A model generated the notes under the pieces. The model searched no databases. It saw only the letters and a list, made by a program, of their open reading frames with translations, and had not been told where the DNA came from. Source: Gemmatimonadota bacterium (lineage in GTDB: Bacteria > Gemmatimonadota > Gemmatimonadetes > Gemmatimonadales > Gemmatimonadaceae). From it: a stretch of 64,000 nt of DNA. A program made the position numbers and the translations under genes. Shown piece by piece: positions 29,880 to 39,700 of this stretch; position 1 is the first letter of the stretch, and each line of letters starts with the position of its first letter. The stretch covers positions 62,001 through 126,000 of the forward strand of contig JAJTFH010000002.1 in NCBI GenBank assembly GCA_021298395.1, in the 5' to 3' direction.

Positions 29880-31004
29880 GTGACCACGCGGCGTCGCCTT
29901 CGCGCGCTGCTCCTCGGCACGGCGATTCTCTCCGTCGGCCCGGTGGGCGTCGGGGCGCAGGCGACGTCGCTGGGGGCATCTCCTGCGCGGGAGGTGCCCC
30001 CGACCACGCATACCGTGAAGCGTGGCGATACCCTCTGGGATCTCGCGGCGCGGTATCTGGCCAACCCGTTTCGGTGGCCAGAGATCTCCGGTCGCAACAC
30101 GACCCTGATCCAGGATCCCGATCTCATCGAACCGGGGTGGGTGCTCGTGATCGCCGGTGAGCCGCTCTCGGCGGCCGGTGCGGGGCGACCGATGCCGCGG
30201 GCGACCGACGTCGACTCGGCAGCGGCCGGTGCTCGCGGTGCATCGCAAGGGGTGCCTCCCATGGCTGCGACTCCGCCTCGCGTGATCGGCGGCGATCCGG
30301 CCTCCCGGTGGGCGGCGCGCCGCCGTGAGGCGGAACGCGTCCCGTATCTGGTGGGCCTCGGCGGGATCGAGGGTGCCGGATGGATCGTGCTGCCGCAGGC
30401 GCGCAACGTGTCCGGGATGCCAGCGACTGCCCCAGGCCTCGTCCAGTTGTATGACCGCGTGCGTCTCGTCCTGCCCAAGGGGAGCGCCGTCGCTCCCGGC
30501 ATGACGTTGCTGACGCTCCGCTCTGGCCCGACCCTCAAGGGGATCGGCCGCGTCGCCATCCCCACCGGCCTCCTGCGGGTGATCTCCGATTCTGCCGGTG
30601 GGATCGCCGAGCTCGTCACGATGTTCGATCAGGTCGACGCCGATCAACGCGTCGTCCCAGCCTGGAGCGCGCCGGCGGTGACCGATTCGGTACCGGTGCG
30701 GGTGTCGGCGGGTCCGACCACTGCCGTGCTCTGGATCGCGGGCGATGCGCTCCTCCCCGCGCCGGGGGCGGCGATCCTCCTCTCGCGGGGCTCCGGCGAG
30801 GGGCTGCGCGTCGGCGATCAGGTCACGCTCGGTCCGCAGGATCGGCCCGCGAGAGGTCGGGCCTCGATGCCCGAGCCGGTCGACATCGCCGTCGCGCAGG
30901 TGGTGCGGGTGACACGCGCCGGGGCCAGCGCCGTGCTCCTGAGTCAGGTGGATGGGGCGATCGCCGTCGGGATGACGGGCCGAGTCACCGCGCGACTCCC
31001 ATGA
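29880..31004 (+). CDS. Secreted LysM-domain protein
   Basis: 374 residues. The N-terminus, from the GTG at 29880, gives a basic start, a hydrophobic core (LRALLLGTAILSVG) and GVGAQA, a good Sec signal peptide. One LysM domain follows (HTVKRGDTLWDLAARYLANPFRWPEI), which binds peptidoglycan. The remaining 270 residues show no domain I recognise but contain repeated hydrophobic strand-like stretches. Four bases after ssb. An upstream in-frame start would lie inside ssb and lose the signal peptide. Role in cell-wall binding is inferred from LysM. Confidence 0.8.
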   Translation: MTTRRRLRALLLGTAILSVGPVGVGAQATSLGASPAREVPPTTHTVKRGDTLWDLAARYLANPFRWPEISGRNTTLIQDPDLIEPGWVLVIAGEPLSAAGAGRPMPRATDVDSAAAGARGASQGVPPMAATPPRVIGGDPASRWAARRREAERVPYLVGLGGIEGAGWIVLPQARNVSGMPATAPGLVQLYDRVRLVLPKGSAVAPGMTLLTLRSGPTLKGIGRVAIPTGLLRVISDSAGGIAELVTMFDQVDADQRVVPAWSAPAVTDSVPVRVSAGPTTAVLWIAGDALLPAPGAAILLSRGSGEGLRVGDQVTLGPQDRPARGRASMPEPVDIAVAQVVRVTRAGASAVLLSQVDGAIAVGMTGRVTARLP

Positions 31005-31032
31005 GTGCTCCCGCGCCGCGTGGCCGGGGCCC

Positions 31033-31040
31033 TATCTTTG
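31033..31040 (+). promoter_or_regulatory. FCB-type -7 box of the epimerase/tol operon
   Basis: TATCTTTG matches the Bacteroidetes-type TAnnTTTG exactly and ends four bases before the ATG at 31045, so the transcript should be leaderless or nearly so. No upstream TTG element is obvious. Confidence 0.5.
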
Positions 31041-31044
31041 AGGG

Positions 31045-31995
31045 ATGACCACACGACGCGCGCTCGTGACCGGAGGAGCCGGGTTCATCGGCTCCCATCT
31101 CGCTGACGCTCTCCTCGCTGACGGCTGGGCCGTCACCGTCCTCGATGATCTCTCGAGTGGGAAGCGGGGGCAGGTCCCGGCGGCCGCGGCCTTCGTCCAC
31201 ACCGACATCCGATCGCCCGACGCCGCGACCTGCGTGCGCGAGGGCGGATTCGATCTGATCTGCCACCTCGCCGCGCAGATGGATGTGCGGAAGAGCGTCG
31301 CCGATCCCGGCTTCGACGCCGACGTCAACATCAAGGGCTCGCTGAATCTCATCGAGGCGATGCGCACCTCGGGACGACAGACCCGCTTCGTCTTCGCCTC
31401 GACCGGTGGGGCGGTGTATGGCGATCTCGTCACGCCACCGAACCTCGAGACCTTCCCGAAGGATCCCGACTCGCCGTACGGGATCGCGAAATACGCGGTG
31501 GAGCTCTACCTCGGCTACTACGCCCGCATCCACGCCCTCGATTACGTGGCGCTCCGCTTCGCGAACGTCTACGGGCCGCGCCAGGATCCGCATGGGGAGG
31601 CGGGGGTCGTCGCGATCTTCTGTCAGCGCCTCAAGGCCGGCACCCCGCTCACCGTCTTCGGGGATGGCGGACAGACGCGCGACTACGTCTATGTCGGGGA
31701 TGTCGCGCAGGCGCATCTCCGCGCGGCCGCGCTGCCGGCGCTCCCCCCCGGCACGGTCGATGTCCGCGCCTTCAACCTCGGCACGCAGGTCGAGACCTCG
31801 GTCCTCGAGCTTGCGGCGGCGCTGATGCGAGGGACCGGCCGACAGGTGCCGGTCGAGCACGCCCCACCGCGCGCCGGAGAACAACGTCGCTCGGTCGTGT
31901 GTATCGACAAGGCACGCACCGCCCTCGGGTGGAGCCCGGCGATGCCGCTGGACGAGGGGCTCCGCCGTACCTTCGACTGGTTCAATTCTCGGTGA
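31045..31995 (+). CDS. NAD-dependent sugar-nucleotide epimerase, GalE-like
   Basis: 316-residue extended SDR: VTGGAGFIGSHLADALL, VYGDLVTPP, catalytic SPYGIAKYAVELY, and ARFANVYGPRQDP-type RFANVYGPRQDP. Similar to UDP-glucose 4-epimerase and UDP-N-acetylglucosamine epimerases; exact substrate not decidable. Its stop overlaps the tolQ GTG, so it leads the Tol-Pal operon. A promoter box lies directly before its ATG. Confidence 0.85.
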   Translation: MTTRRALVTGGAGFIGSHLADALLADGWAVTVLDDLSSGKRGQVPAAAAFVHTDIRSPDAATCVREGGFDLICHLAAQMDVRKSVADPGFDADVNIKGSLNLIEAMRTSGRQTRFVFASTGGAVYGDLVTPPNLETFPKDPDSPYGIAKYAVELYLGYYARIHALDYVALRFANVYGPRQDPHGEAGVVAIFCQRLKAGTPLTVFGDGGQTRDYVYVGDVAQAHLRAAALPALPPGTVDVRAFNLGTQVETSVLELAAALMRGTGRQVPVEHAPPRAGEQRRSVVCIDKARTALGWSPAMPLDEGLRRTFDWFNSR

Positions 31996-32699
31996 TCTTC
32001 GCGCAACTCGCAGCCGCCGTCCCGTCCTCGCCCATCGAGCTGATCCTCGCCAGTTCAGGGGTCACCCTCTCGGTCCTCGCGGTGCTCGCGATCCTCTCGC
32101 TCCTCTCGTGGGCGGTGATGCTCTCCAAGTGGCGGACCTTTCGCGAGGTGGAGCGCACCGGGCGCGAGTTCCACGCCGAGTTCAGCGGGTGCCGGTCCTT
32201 CGGTGAGGCCGAGGGGCTCCTGCTCGTCCGCGGGGAGGAGGGGGCCCATCCCCGCATCCTCCAGCGGGCGGTACGCTTCCTCGATGATCTACGCACTGGC
32301 GCCGCAGGACAGCGCAGCGACGCCCTCTCCGCCGGGCAGGTTGAGGCGTTGCGCCTCGTGCTCGACGCGGAGACCAACGCCGAGCGCGATCGCCTCGGTA
32401 CCTACATCCCATTCTTGGCGATGGTCGGCTCGGTGAGCCCGCTGCTCGGGCTCCTTGGCACCGTCCTCGGCGTGATCAGTGCCTTCCTCGGCGTGGCGCG
32501 CGGGGGCTCGGGGAATCTCGCGGCGGTCGCGCCTGGCGTGGCCGAGGCGCTCGTCGCGACGGCGTTCGCCCTCGCGGTCGCGATCCCTGCCTACTTCGGC
32601 TACAACATCTTCGCGGCGCGACTGAATCGCCTGGACGGTGAACTCGATGCCTTCGGGACCGAGGTGATCGCGCTCATCGCACGCGAGGGGCGGCTCTAG
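31992..32699 (+). CDS. tolQ: TolQ/ExbB-type proton channel protein
   Basis: 235 residues with three membrane helices: one near residue 20-40 (VTLSVLAVLAILSLLSWAVM), two C-terminal ones in the MotA/TolQ/ExbB domain (FLAMVGSVSPLLGLLGTVLGVISAF; GVAEALVATAFALAVAIPAYF). With TolR it uses proton flow to drive TolA and keep the outer membrane tethered during division. GTG start at 31992 overlaps the epimerase stop. TolQ rather than ExbB is chosen because tolB and pal follow. Confidence 0.92.
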   Translation: MIFAQLAAAVPSSPIELILASSGVTLSVLAVLAILSLLSWAVMLSKWRTFREVERTGREFHAEFSGCRSFGEAEGLLLVRGEEGAHPRILQRAVRFLDDLRTGAAGQRSDALSAGQVEALRLVLDAETNAERDRLGTYIPFLAMVGSVSPLLGLLGTVLGVISAFLGVARGGSGNLAAVAPGVAEALVATAFALAVAIPAYFGYNIFAARLNRLDGELDAFGTEVIALIAREGRL

Positions 32700-32700
32700 G

Positions 32701-33117
32701 ATGCGCCGCCGCGCCCGCGGGGAGCGGACGCCACTCAATGCGGAGATCAACGTCGTCTCGCTGATCGACGTGATGATGCTCCTCATGATCATCTTCATGA
32801 TCACCGCTCCGATGATGCAGGGCGGGGTCGATGTCTCGTTGCCGCGTGCGGAGGCGCGCCCGCTCGACGCCAAGCGTCCCCTCGTGGTCTCGATCACACG
32901 CGATGGTCGCATCTACCTCGATGAGGTCCGCGTCTCACTGGGTGAGTTCCGCAGCATGTTCCGCGCGTTGGCCGCGCGGTCGGGGCAGGGGGGGGTCTAC
33001 CTGCGGGCGGATCAGCGCGCCGACTACGGGCAGGTGGTGCGGGTGCTGGCGATCATGCGGGCCGCGGGGGTCGGCGATGTCGGCCTCGTGACGGAGCCGG
33101 AGGACGTCGCGAGGTGA
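32701..33117 (+). CDS. tolR: TolR/ExbD-type proton channel protein
   Basis: 138 residues, one membrane helix (INVVSLIDVMMLLMIIFMITAPMM) that carries the critical proton-accepting aspartate D23, then a periplasmic domain of about 90 residues. One base after tolQ. Partner of TolQ; GTG of the next gene overlaps its stop. Confidence 0.92.
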   Translation: MRRRARGERTPLNAEINVVSLIDVMMLLMIIFMITAPMMQGGVDVSLPRAEARPLDAKRPLVVSITRDGRIYLDEVRVSLGEFRSMFRALAARSGQGGVYLRADQRADYGQVVRVLAIMRAAGVGDVGLVTEPEDVAR

Positions 33118-33854
33118 GTGTCGCGCTCCGCGGCTCCTCCGAGCTGCGTGGTCCGCTCCTCCTCTCGGCGGTCGCGCATCTCGTCGTGATGCTCGCGCTC
33201 CTGGTCGTGCGGACCGCGGCGCCGCCGGCGCTCCCGCTGATGTACGAGGTGAACCTGGTCGCGGCTCCCGTCGGTGAGCGGGCCGCTGGGGTGGTGCGCG
33301 ACCCGGTCCCCGAACCGGTGACGCCACCGGCCGCGGCGCCCACGCCGACTCGCGTGGAACGGAACGACCCGGGGAAGACGGCGCCGATCAAGGCGCCGAC
33401 CGTGAAGGCGCCGACGCGCGCCACGCCCTCGCCGGCCGCGCCCGCCAAGGCCGCACCCGCCAAGGCCGCACCCGCCAAGGCCGCACCCGCCGCTCGCGCA
33501 CCCACAGCCGGCGGTGGCGCCGTGGGTGGGACGGGGACCGACGTCGCCACGGTCCGAACCGAGGGGATCCAGTTCCCCTTCCCTGGGTACCTGCAGAACA
33601 TCGTGCGGCAGATCGCGCTCAACTTCCGGCCGCGGAATCCGGGGGCGCTGACCGCCGAGGTGCTCTTCTTCATCCACCGGGACGGGAGCGTGTCGGGATT
33701 CCGATTCGTCCAGCGCAGCGGGAACTTCGCCTTCGATGTCGAGGCGGAGGGAGCGGTCGAGGCGGCGACGGGAGCGTTTGGTCCGCTGCCGAAGGGGTTC
33801 GGGGATGACATCCTCCCCGTGACCTTCCGATTCGACCCGGCGCGGTTGCGATGA
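33114..33854 (+). CDS. tolA: TolA/TonB-like periplasm-spanning protein
   Basis: 246 residues: short cytoplasmic start, one membrane anchor (LLSAVAHLVVMLALLVV), a proline/alanine/lysine-rich spacer of about 100 residues including three identical PAKAA units, and a C-terminal TonB-like domain (YLQNIVRQIALNFRPRNPGA, then EVLFFIHRDGSV). The gene order tolQ-tolR-tolA-tolB-pal decides for TolA, although the C-terminal domain looks closer to TonB. GTG start at 33114 overlaps the tolR stop. Confidence 0.85.
   Translation: MSVALRGSSELRGPLLLSAVAHLVVMLALLVVRTAAPPALPLMYEVNLVAAPVGERAAGVVRDPVPEPVTPPAAAPTPTRVERNDPGKTAPIKAPTVKAPTRATPSPAAPAKAAPAKAAPAKAAPAARAPTAGGGAVGGTGTDVATVRTEGIQFPFPGYLQNIVRQIALNFRPRNPGALTAEVLFFIHRDGSVSGFRFVQRSGNFAFDVEAEGAVEAATGAFGPLPKGFGDDILPVTFRFDPARLR
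33441..33485 (+). repeat. Three perfect 15-base tandem repeats in tolA
   Basis: CCCGCCAAGGCCGCA repeats exactly three times, coding PAKAA each time, followed by a decayed fourth unit. The perfect base identity points to recent slippage expansion of the spacer. Confidence 0.9.
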
Positions 33855-35146
33855 GGGGAATGGTCCGACGGTTCGATGCCATCCTGATGATGGGGCTTGG
33901 GATGGCGATCGGTTCGGCGCTCGCCGCGCAGGAGCCCGGGGTACGGATCGGCCTCACCTACACACCGGGGTCGCAGCCGGGGATCTATCTCGTGCCGGTC
34001 CGCGGGGCTGATGGGGATTCGGTGCGTCGGATCATCGCCCGCGACCTGGAGTTCGGGCATCGGCTCACGGTGATCGCGCCGGATTCCGGGGCCGTGGTCC
34101 CCACCGGTCGGTTCAACTACCCGCTCTACGCGCGACTCGGTGCGGCGGGGGTGGTGCAGCTGGTGCTCCAGGCGGATGGGAGCGCACTGGTCACCCTGCA
34201 CGATGTGGTGGCCGCGCAGGCGCAGGAGACGCGGCGCTTCGCCCTGCCGGGGCCACGCCTCTCGCCGGCCTGGCGACTCGCCGTGCATGGCATCGCCGAT
34301 GTCATCGAGGAGTGGGTCACGGGGACGCGTGGGGTCGCCGCCACGCGGGTGCTCTTCGTGCGGGGCGGGGCGCTCTGGCGGATCGATAGCGATGGGGCGA
34401 ACGAACAACCGGTGCCGGGTGTGGGTGCGGCCCTCGGACCGGCCTGGCACCCCGATGGGCGGTCGATCGCCTTCGCCCGTATGCGTGATGACGGCACCTC
34501 GGTGGTGGTGCACGAGCTCGCGAGTGGGGAGGAGCGACGCGTGCGCACCGGGGCGCCGCTGAGTCTCTCGCCGGCGTTCTCCCCCGATGGGAAGTGGCTC
34601 GCCTTCGCAGCGGGGGAGTCCGGGACCGATCTCTACGTCGTCCCGGTCGGCGCCTGGGACGAGCCGCCGTTGCGCGTCACCGTCGGACGGGGGTCGACCA
34701 ACGCCCAACCGACCTTCGCCCCCGACGGTCGGCGCATCGCCTTCACGACCTCGCGCCTCGGACGGAACGAGATCTATCTGACCGATGCCGATGGGGCGAA
34801 CCCCGAGCTACTCACCTCGACCGCGTTGACCGATGCCCCCTATCGTGCCGACCCCGCCTGGTCCCCCGATGGGCGGTTCGTCGCCTTCTCGACGCAGATC
34901 GACGGGCGGTTCCAGATCGCCACGATCAGCCTGCGCGACCGCGCGGTGCGCCAGTACACGACCGAGGGGATCAACGAGGACCCCTCCTGGGCCCCCGATG
35001 GACGGCACCTCGTCTTCACCTCCTCGCGGACCGGAACGCGGCAGTTGTGGGTATTGGATACGGAGTCGGGTCGGGTGCGACAGCTCACGCGCGGGGCAGC
35101 TGCGCGTATGGGGGCGTGGTCCCCGCGGCTGCTGAGCGTCCCCTGA
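33851..35146 (+). CDS. tolB: Tol-Pal system beta-propeller protein TolB
   Basis: 431 residues: signal peptide ending SALAAQ, an N-terminal domain of about 140 residues, then a six-bladed propeller built of PD40-type repeats with recurring PAWHPDGRSIAFAR, SPDGKWLAF, APDGRRIAF, SPDGRFVAF and APDGRHLVF. It binds Pal and TolA in the periplasm. ATGA overlap with tolA. Confidence 0.94.
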   Translation: MRGMVRRFDAILMMGLGMAIGSALAAQEPGVRIGLTYTPGSQPGIYLVPVRGADGDSVRRIIARDLEFGHRLTVIAPDSGAVVPTGRFNYPLYARLGAAGVVQLVLQADGSALVTLHDVVAAQAQETRRFALPGPRLSPAWRLAVHGIADVIEEWVTGTRGVAATRVLFVRGGALWRIDSDGANEQPVPGVGAALGPAWHPDGRSIAFARMRDDGTSVVVHELASGEERRVRTGAPLSLSPAFSPDGKWLAFAAGESGTDLYVVPVGAWDEPPLRVTVGRGSTNAQPTFAPDGRRIAFTTSRLGRNEIYLTDADGANPELLTSTALTDAPYRADPAWSPDGRFVAFSTQIDGRFQIATISLRDRAVRQYTTEGINEDPSWAPDGRHLVFTSSRTGTRQLWVLDTESGRVRQLTRGAAARMGAWSPRLLSVP

Positions 35147-35163
35147 GCGTCTCCTGACTCGGT

Positions 35164-35171
35164 TATCTTTC
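35164..35171 (+). promoter_or_regulatory. Candidate FCB-type -7 box before pal
   Basis: TATCTTTC, one base off TAnnTTTG, in the 65-base gap between tolB and pal. It would give a leader of about 35 bases. A GGAG at 35200-35203 serves as ribosome site. Confidence 0.4.
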
Positions 35172-35211
35172 CCCGCATCGTGGATTCTTCACATCACCGG
35201 AGCGCCCCCAC

Positions 35212-35841
35212 ATGAAGAGCTCGCGCACGTTCCCCCTTGTCCTCGCGGTCGCCGGTGTCCTCACGGCCTGCTCTCGCGTGACCCCGAAGACGGAACCGGC
35301 CCCGGCGACCCCGGCGCCAGCCGTGGCTTCGGCAGCGGCCCCCGCGCCGGCTCCGGTGCCCTCGTCGGCCCCGGTCGCCGGGGCGCCGTCCGCTGGCACC
35401 GCCTCCACCAGCGTGGGCGATCGATTGGCTGGCGCGACGGGCACGGTCGCCGGGCGCGATCTCGCCACCAGCGATCCGCGCGCCGTCCTCACCGAGATGA
35501 TCTTCTTCGACTACGACCAGTCGGAGCTGCGGGCGGAGGCGCGGGCCACCCTCGACGCCAAGCTCGCCTTCCTGCAGGCCAATCCGTCGATCCGGATCCG
35601 CGTCGCGGGGCACACCGATGAGCGGGGGTCGGACGAGTACAACATCGCGCTGGGCATGCGTCGCGCTGCCGCGGCCAAGCGCTATCTCGTCGATCTCGGG
35701 ATCGCGGAGAGCCGCATCGCCGTCGTCACGTTCGGGGAGGAGCGGCCGATCAACACCGAGTCCACCGAGGCCGCCTGGGCGCAGAATCGCCGTGACGAGT
35801 TCGAGATCGTCGCGGGCGGGACTGGTAACGGTCCCGCGTGA
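35212..35841 (+). CDS. pal: Peptidoglycan-associated lipoprotein
   Basis: 209 residues: lipoprotein signal ending LTAC (lipidated C20), an alanine/proline-rich linker of about 70 residues, and an OmpA-like domain (FFDYDQSELRAEAR, then RVAGHTDERGSDEYNIALGMRRA) that grips peptidoglycan. The linker is longer than in E. coli Pal. Partner of TolB; stop overlaps the cpoB GTG. Confidence 0.95.
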   Translation: MKSSRTFPLVLAVAGVLTACSRVTPKTEPAPATPAPAVASAAAPAPAPVPSSAPVAGAPSAGTASTSVGDRLAGATGTVAGRDLATSDPRAVLTEMIFFDYDQSELRAEARATLDAKLAFLQANPSIRIRVAGHTDERGSDEYNIALGMRRAAAAKRYLVDLGIAESRIAVVTFGEERPINTESTEAAWAQNRRDEFEIVAGGTGNGPA

Positions 35842-36680
35842 GCCTTCGCTCGCTGCGTCAGCTGGTCTGGGCGCCGGCCGTCCTCGTGACGGCCGGCGCC
35901 TGCCTAGCCACCCAGCAGGATCTTCGGGTCGTCCAGGGAGACGTGGTCGCGGTGCGGGACGAGTTCCGACGCCTCCAGTCGGCGGAGCGGACCCGTGACT
36001 CGCTCCGCGCCGTGTCCCTCGATAGCTCGCTCGCCCAGATCGCCCTGCTGCTGCGCGCGACGAACGACACCGTCCGCGGCATCAGCACGACGGTGGTGCG
36101 CCTGCGCGGCGACGTGCGCGAGGACCTCCAGAACGTGCGCGCGCAGCTGATCGCCATCCAGGAGCTCACGGGGCAGTCGCAGCGTCGCATCCAGGAGCTC
36201 CGCGCCGACCTCGAGTCCGATGCCCTCGAGAAGTCGACGGCGCCGATCGCTGGCGCGGCCACCGGTCGGGATACGGCGCGCACGTCGGCGCCGGCGACTC
36301 CCGGACCGGCCCAGCTCTACCAGATGGGGCAGGATCAATTGCGCCGCGGCAGTGGGGCCTCGGCGCGCAGCGCCTTCGGGGCGCTCCTCGCCCAGTATCC
36401 GCGGTCCGACCTCGCCGCCGACGCGTTGTACGGGATGGCTGAGGCGTACACGGCGGAGGGGAATGCCACCGCCGCTGATTCGATCTACAATCAGGTCGCG
36501 GTCCGGTTCCCGACCTCCGAGCGCGCGCCGACGGCGCTCTACAAGCGCGCGACGGCCCTGCGGCTGGCCGGGAAGGCCGAGCCGGCGCGGACCCTCTACC
36601 GACAGATCATCCAGCGGTACCCGCAGTCCGAGGCGGCCGTGCTCGCCGAACAGTTCGTCGGCACCCCGCGACGCCCCTGA
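35838..36680 (+). CDS. cpoB: Tol-Pal cell-division coordinator CpoB/YbgF
   Basis: 280 residues: hydrophobic leader (WAPAVLVTAGAC, possibly a weak lipobox), a coiled-coil stretch around residues 35-125 and a C-terminal TPR domain with three repeats (LYQMGQDQLRRGSGASARSAF; ALYGMAEAYTAEGNATAADS; ALYKRATALRLAGKAEPART). In Proteobacteria CpoB links Tol to peptidoglycan synthesis. GTG start at 35838 overlaps the pal stop. Confidence 0.9.
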   Translation: MSLRSLRQLVWAPAVLVTAGACLATQQDLRVVQGDVVAVRDEFRRLQSAERTRDSLRAVSLDSSLAQIALLLRATNDTVRGISTTVVRLRGDVREDLQNVRAQLIAIQELTGQSQRRIQELRADLESDALEKSTAPIAGAATGRDTARTSAPATPGPAQLYQMGQDQLRRGSGASARSAFGALLAQYPRSDLAADALYGMAEAYTAEGNATAADSIYNQVAVRFPTSERAPTALYKRATALRLAGKAEPARTLYRQIIQRYPQSEAAVLAEQFVGTPRRP

Positions 36681-36717
36681 GTCGCCGACGTCGAGGCCTT
36701 CGCCGCATGGCGCACGC

Positions 36718-39700
36718 ATGACGTCCGGTCCCCGCGCGGAGATGCCCTTCCTCGACCATCTCGAGGAGTTGCGCTATCGCCTCATGTGGAGCGTCGGCGC
36801 CCTCCTGCTCTGCATGGTGGGCGCCCTGGTGGTCGTCATGCGGCCGGAGTTCGATGTCATCGGACTGCTGGCGGCCCCGGTGATGCCGTACCTCCCCGAG
36901 GGGAAGCTCGTCGTCACCCATCCCCTCGATCCCTTCTCGATCAGCCTCAAGGTCGCCTTCGCCGTGGGGCTCGTCTGTTCGCTCCCCGTCGTCGGCTATC
37001 ATCTCTGGTCCTTCCTGTCGCCGGCACTCCATCCGCATGAGAAGCGGCTGATGGTGCCCGTGCTCCTCGGCGCGACGATCCTCTTCGGCTCCGGGGTCTA
37101 CATCGCCTGGCGATTCGTGCTGCCGATCATCTTCGACGTGCTGGTGGGGATGCAGTCGGCCTCGCTCCAGCCCCTCTTCACGGCGCGCGAGGTCTTCGGC
37201 TTCATGGTCACGACCTGCCTGGCGTTCGGCGCGATCTCGCAGTTGCCGGTCGTCGTCCTCGCGCTGACCGCGCTCGGGCTCGTGACGCCGACGGCGATGA
37301 TGAAGTTCCGCCGATATGCGATGGCGGCCAGCTTCCTGATCTCCGCGATCGTGACGCCGGGTGACCTGCTCATCATGACCGTGCTGATGGCGGTCCCGCT
37401 CTATGGGCTGTACGAGATCAGCATCATCGTCTCCTGGCTCGTCCATCGGCGGCGGATGCGGCGCATCGGAGCCGCCGCCCTGCTGCTGGTGTCGGTGCTC
37501 GGTGGAGGAGTCGCGTCGACGCTCGGCGCGCAGCCGGCGCGTCCGCGTCCGGCGCAACCGATGCCGACGCGCGCTCCCGGATCGATGCCGAGTGGTCAGG
37601 GACGGTTCGGCCCTCCGGTCGCCGACACCGTCTCGCGCGCCCCGAGCTCGTCGCTCGTCGACTGGGCGCCGGACGACAGCGTCATCCGCGCCCTGATGGC
37701 GCGGCGCGGCTACACCGCGGTCCGCTACCAGGCGGGGCAGGTCCGCTTCGAGGCCGCGGGACGCGTGATGACGCTCCAGCGCGACTCCACCGCGCGGGCC
37801 GCGGTGCAGCGGGACTCCACCCTCCTCGTCGCGGACCGGATCGCGTACAGCGACAGCATCAAGCGCGTCACCGCGCGCGGTGACACGATCGTGATGCGCG
37901 ATCCCTCCCGCGGCGACGATATCCTCGGACACGAGGAGTTGGTCTACGACGTCGAGCGTCGCGAAGGCCGGACCCGGGACTTCAGCACCATCGCCAAGGC
38001 CGGGGAGGACTGGAAGGTGATGGCGCATCAGGCCGCCTTCGCCTCCGATACCGCCGCCGACCGCAACACCGTCTACGGACGGGATGGCGTCATCACCTCG
38101 TGCCTCGACAGCGTCCCGCACTATCACTTCCTCGCCAAGGAGCTGAAGCGCGTCAGTGGGAGCACGCTGGTGGCCCGGCCCGCCATCCTGTACGTGCAGG
38201 ATGTCCCCGTGCTGTGGCTCCCCTTCATCTTCCAGGACATCCGCTCCGGGCGTCGCTCGGGGATCATCCCGCCGCGCATGGGGTTCGCCGAGTTGGTGCG
38301 GAATAGCCCGACCTATCGCCGCACGGTCGAGAACCTCGGGTACTACTTCGCGATCAACGACTACATCGACGCGCAGGTCTCGATGGACTGGCGGTCGAGC
38401 GCTCGCGCGACGGCGCAGGACCCCGGCTGGACGCGGTTGAATGGGGAGATCCGCTACCGGTGGCTCGATCGGTTCACGTCGGGGACGCTGGCGCTCTCGC
38501 AGAACACGCTGAGCACCGGGAGCCGGAACACCGCGATCAGTTGGTCGCATGCGCAGGAGTTCTCCTCACGGACGCGCCTCAACACCAACCTCAATTACGT
38601 CACCAGCACGCAGATCCAGCGGCAGACGATCATCAATCCCTTGGCCGCGGTGGCGACGATCGCCTCGCAGATGAATCTGGTGCGCCAGCAGGGCCCGTTC
38701 TCGGTGAATCTCGGCGGCACCCGGCGGCAGTATCCCGGGCGCGATCAGGTCGACCAGGACTTCCCTTCGCTCAACATCGCCTCCAAGCCCCTCGAGCTCG
38801 GGACGTGGTTCGTCCTCAATCCGAGTCTGCAGTTCGGGCAGCGGAACAGCTACAACCTCGACGCCACCGGCGACTTCGCCTATCGCTACCTGCAGGCCGC
38901 GAGTGGGCTCGATTCCGTGCGCCTGAAGCGCAATACGGGGACCACGACCCTCGCGATCGGGACCCCGTTCAAGATCTTCGACTTCCAGGTCCAGAGCGGG
39001 ATCCGCTTCAATCAACAGCTCTTCGATTATCCGCAGATCATCACGCTGCGCGACGTGCAGGACAGTGCGGTGCGTGTCGATCGGGTCTACCAGCGCACGT
39101 ACGAGTCGAGCCTCGATGCCGACATCTCGATCGGCCTCCCGCAGTTCCTGCAGGGGACCTGGAACCTGACGCCATCGGTGACGGCGTCGAACGTCGACCC
39201 AGGTGGCTTCGCCGTGCGCACCTTCCGGTCCAACGGCGCCTGGGTCACGCAGCGCAAGCGTCTGTCGTATGGGCTCGGGGTCTCGCCGACGATCTATGCG
39301 CTCCTCCCGGGGTTCGGGCCGGTCCAGCGGTTCCGTCACGCGATCTCGCCCACGGTCAGTTATTCGTTCTCGCCCGAGGCCTCGGTCCCCGATGCCTTCC
39401 TCGCCGCGACCGGGCGCACGCGGGCCGGCTACCTCGGGTCCCTCGCGCAGAACCGTGTCTCGCTCGGTCTCACGACGAACATCGAGGCGAAGTTGCGTGT
39501 GCCGGAGGATTCCACCGATCTCTCCGCGGATGGCGGGAAGAAGGTGAAGGTGGCGACGATCCAGTTCACGGGGATCGCGTATGACTTCGAGCGGCGACGC
39601 GCGACGGGGAAGACGGGATTCGCGACCGATCGGTTCGGGTACACCTTCCGCTCCGATCTCCTCCCGGGGTTCGACCTCGGCGTCGATTACTCGCTCTTCC

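Noticed and set aside
33441-33485. CRISPR-like repeat
   Set aside because: Units are adjacent, 15 bases, without spacers and encode PAKAA inside tolA.
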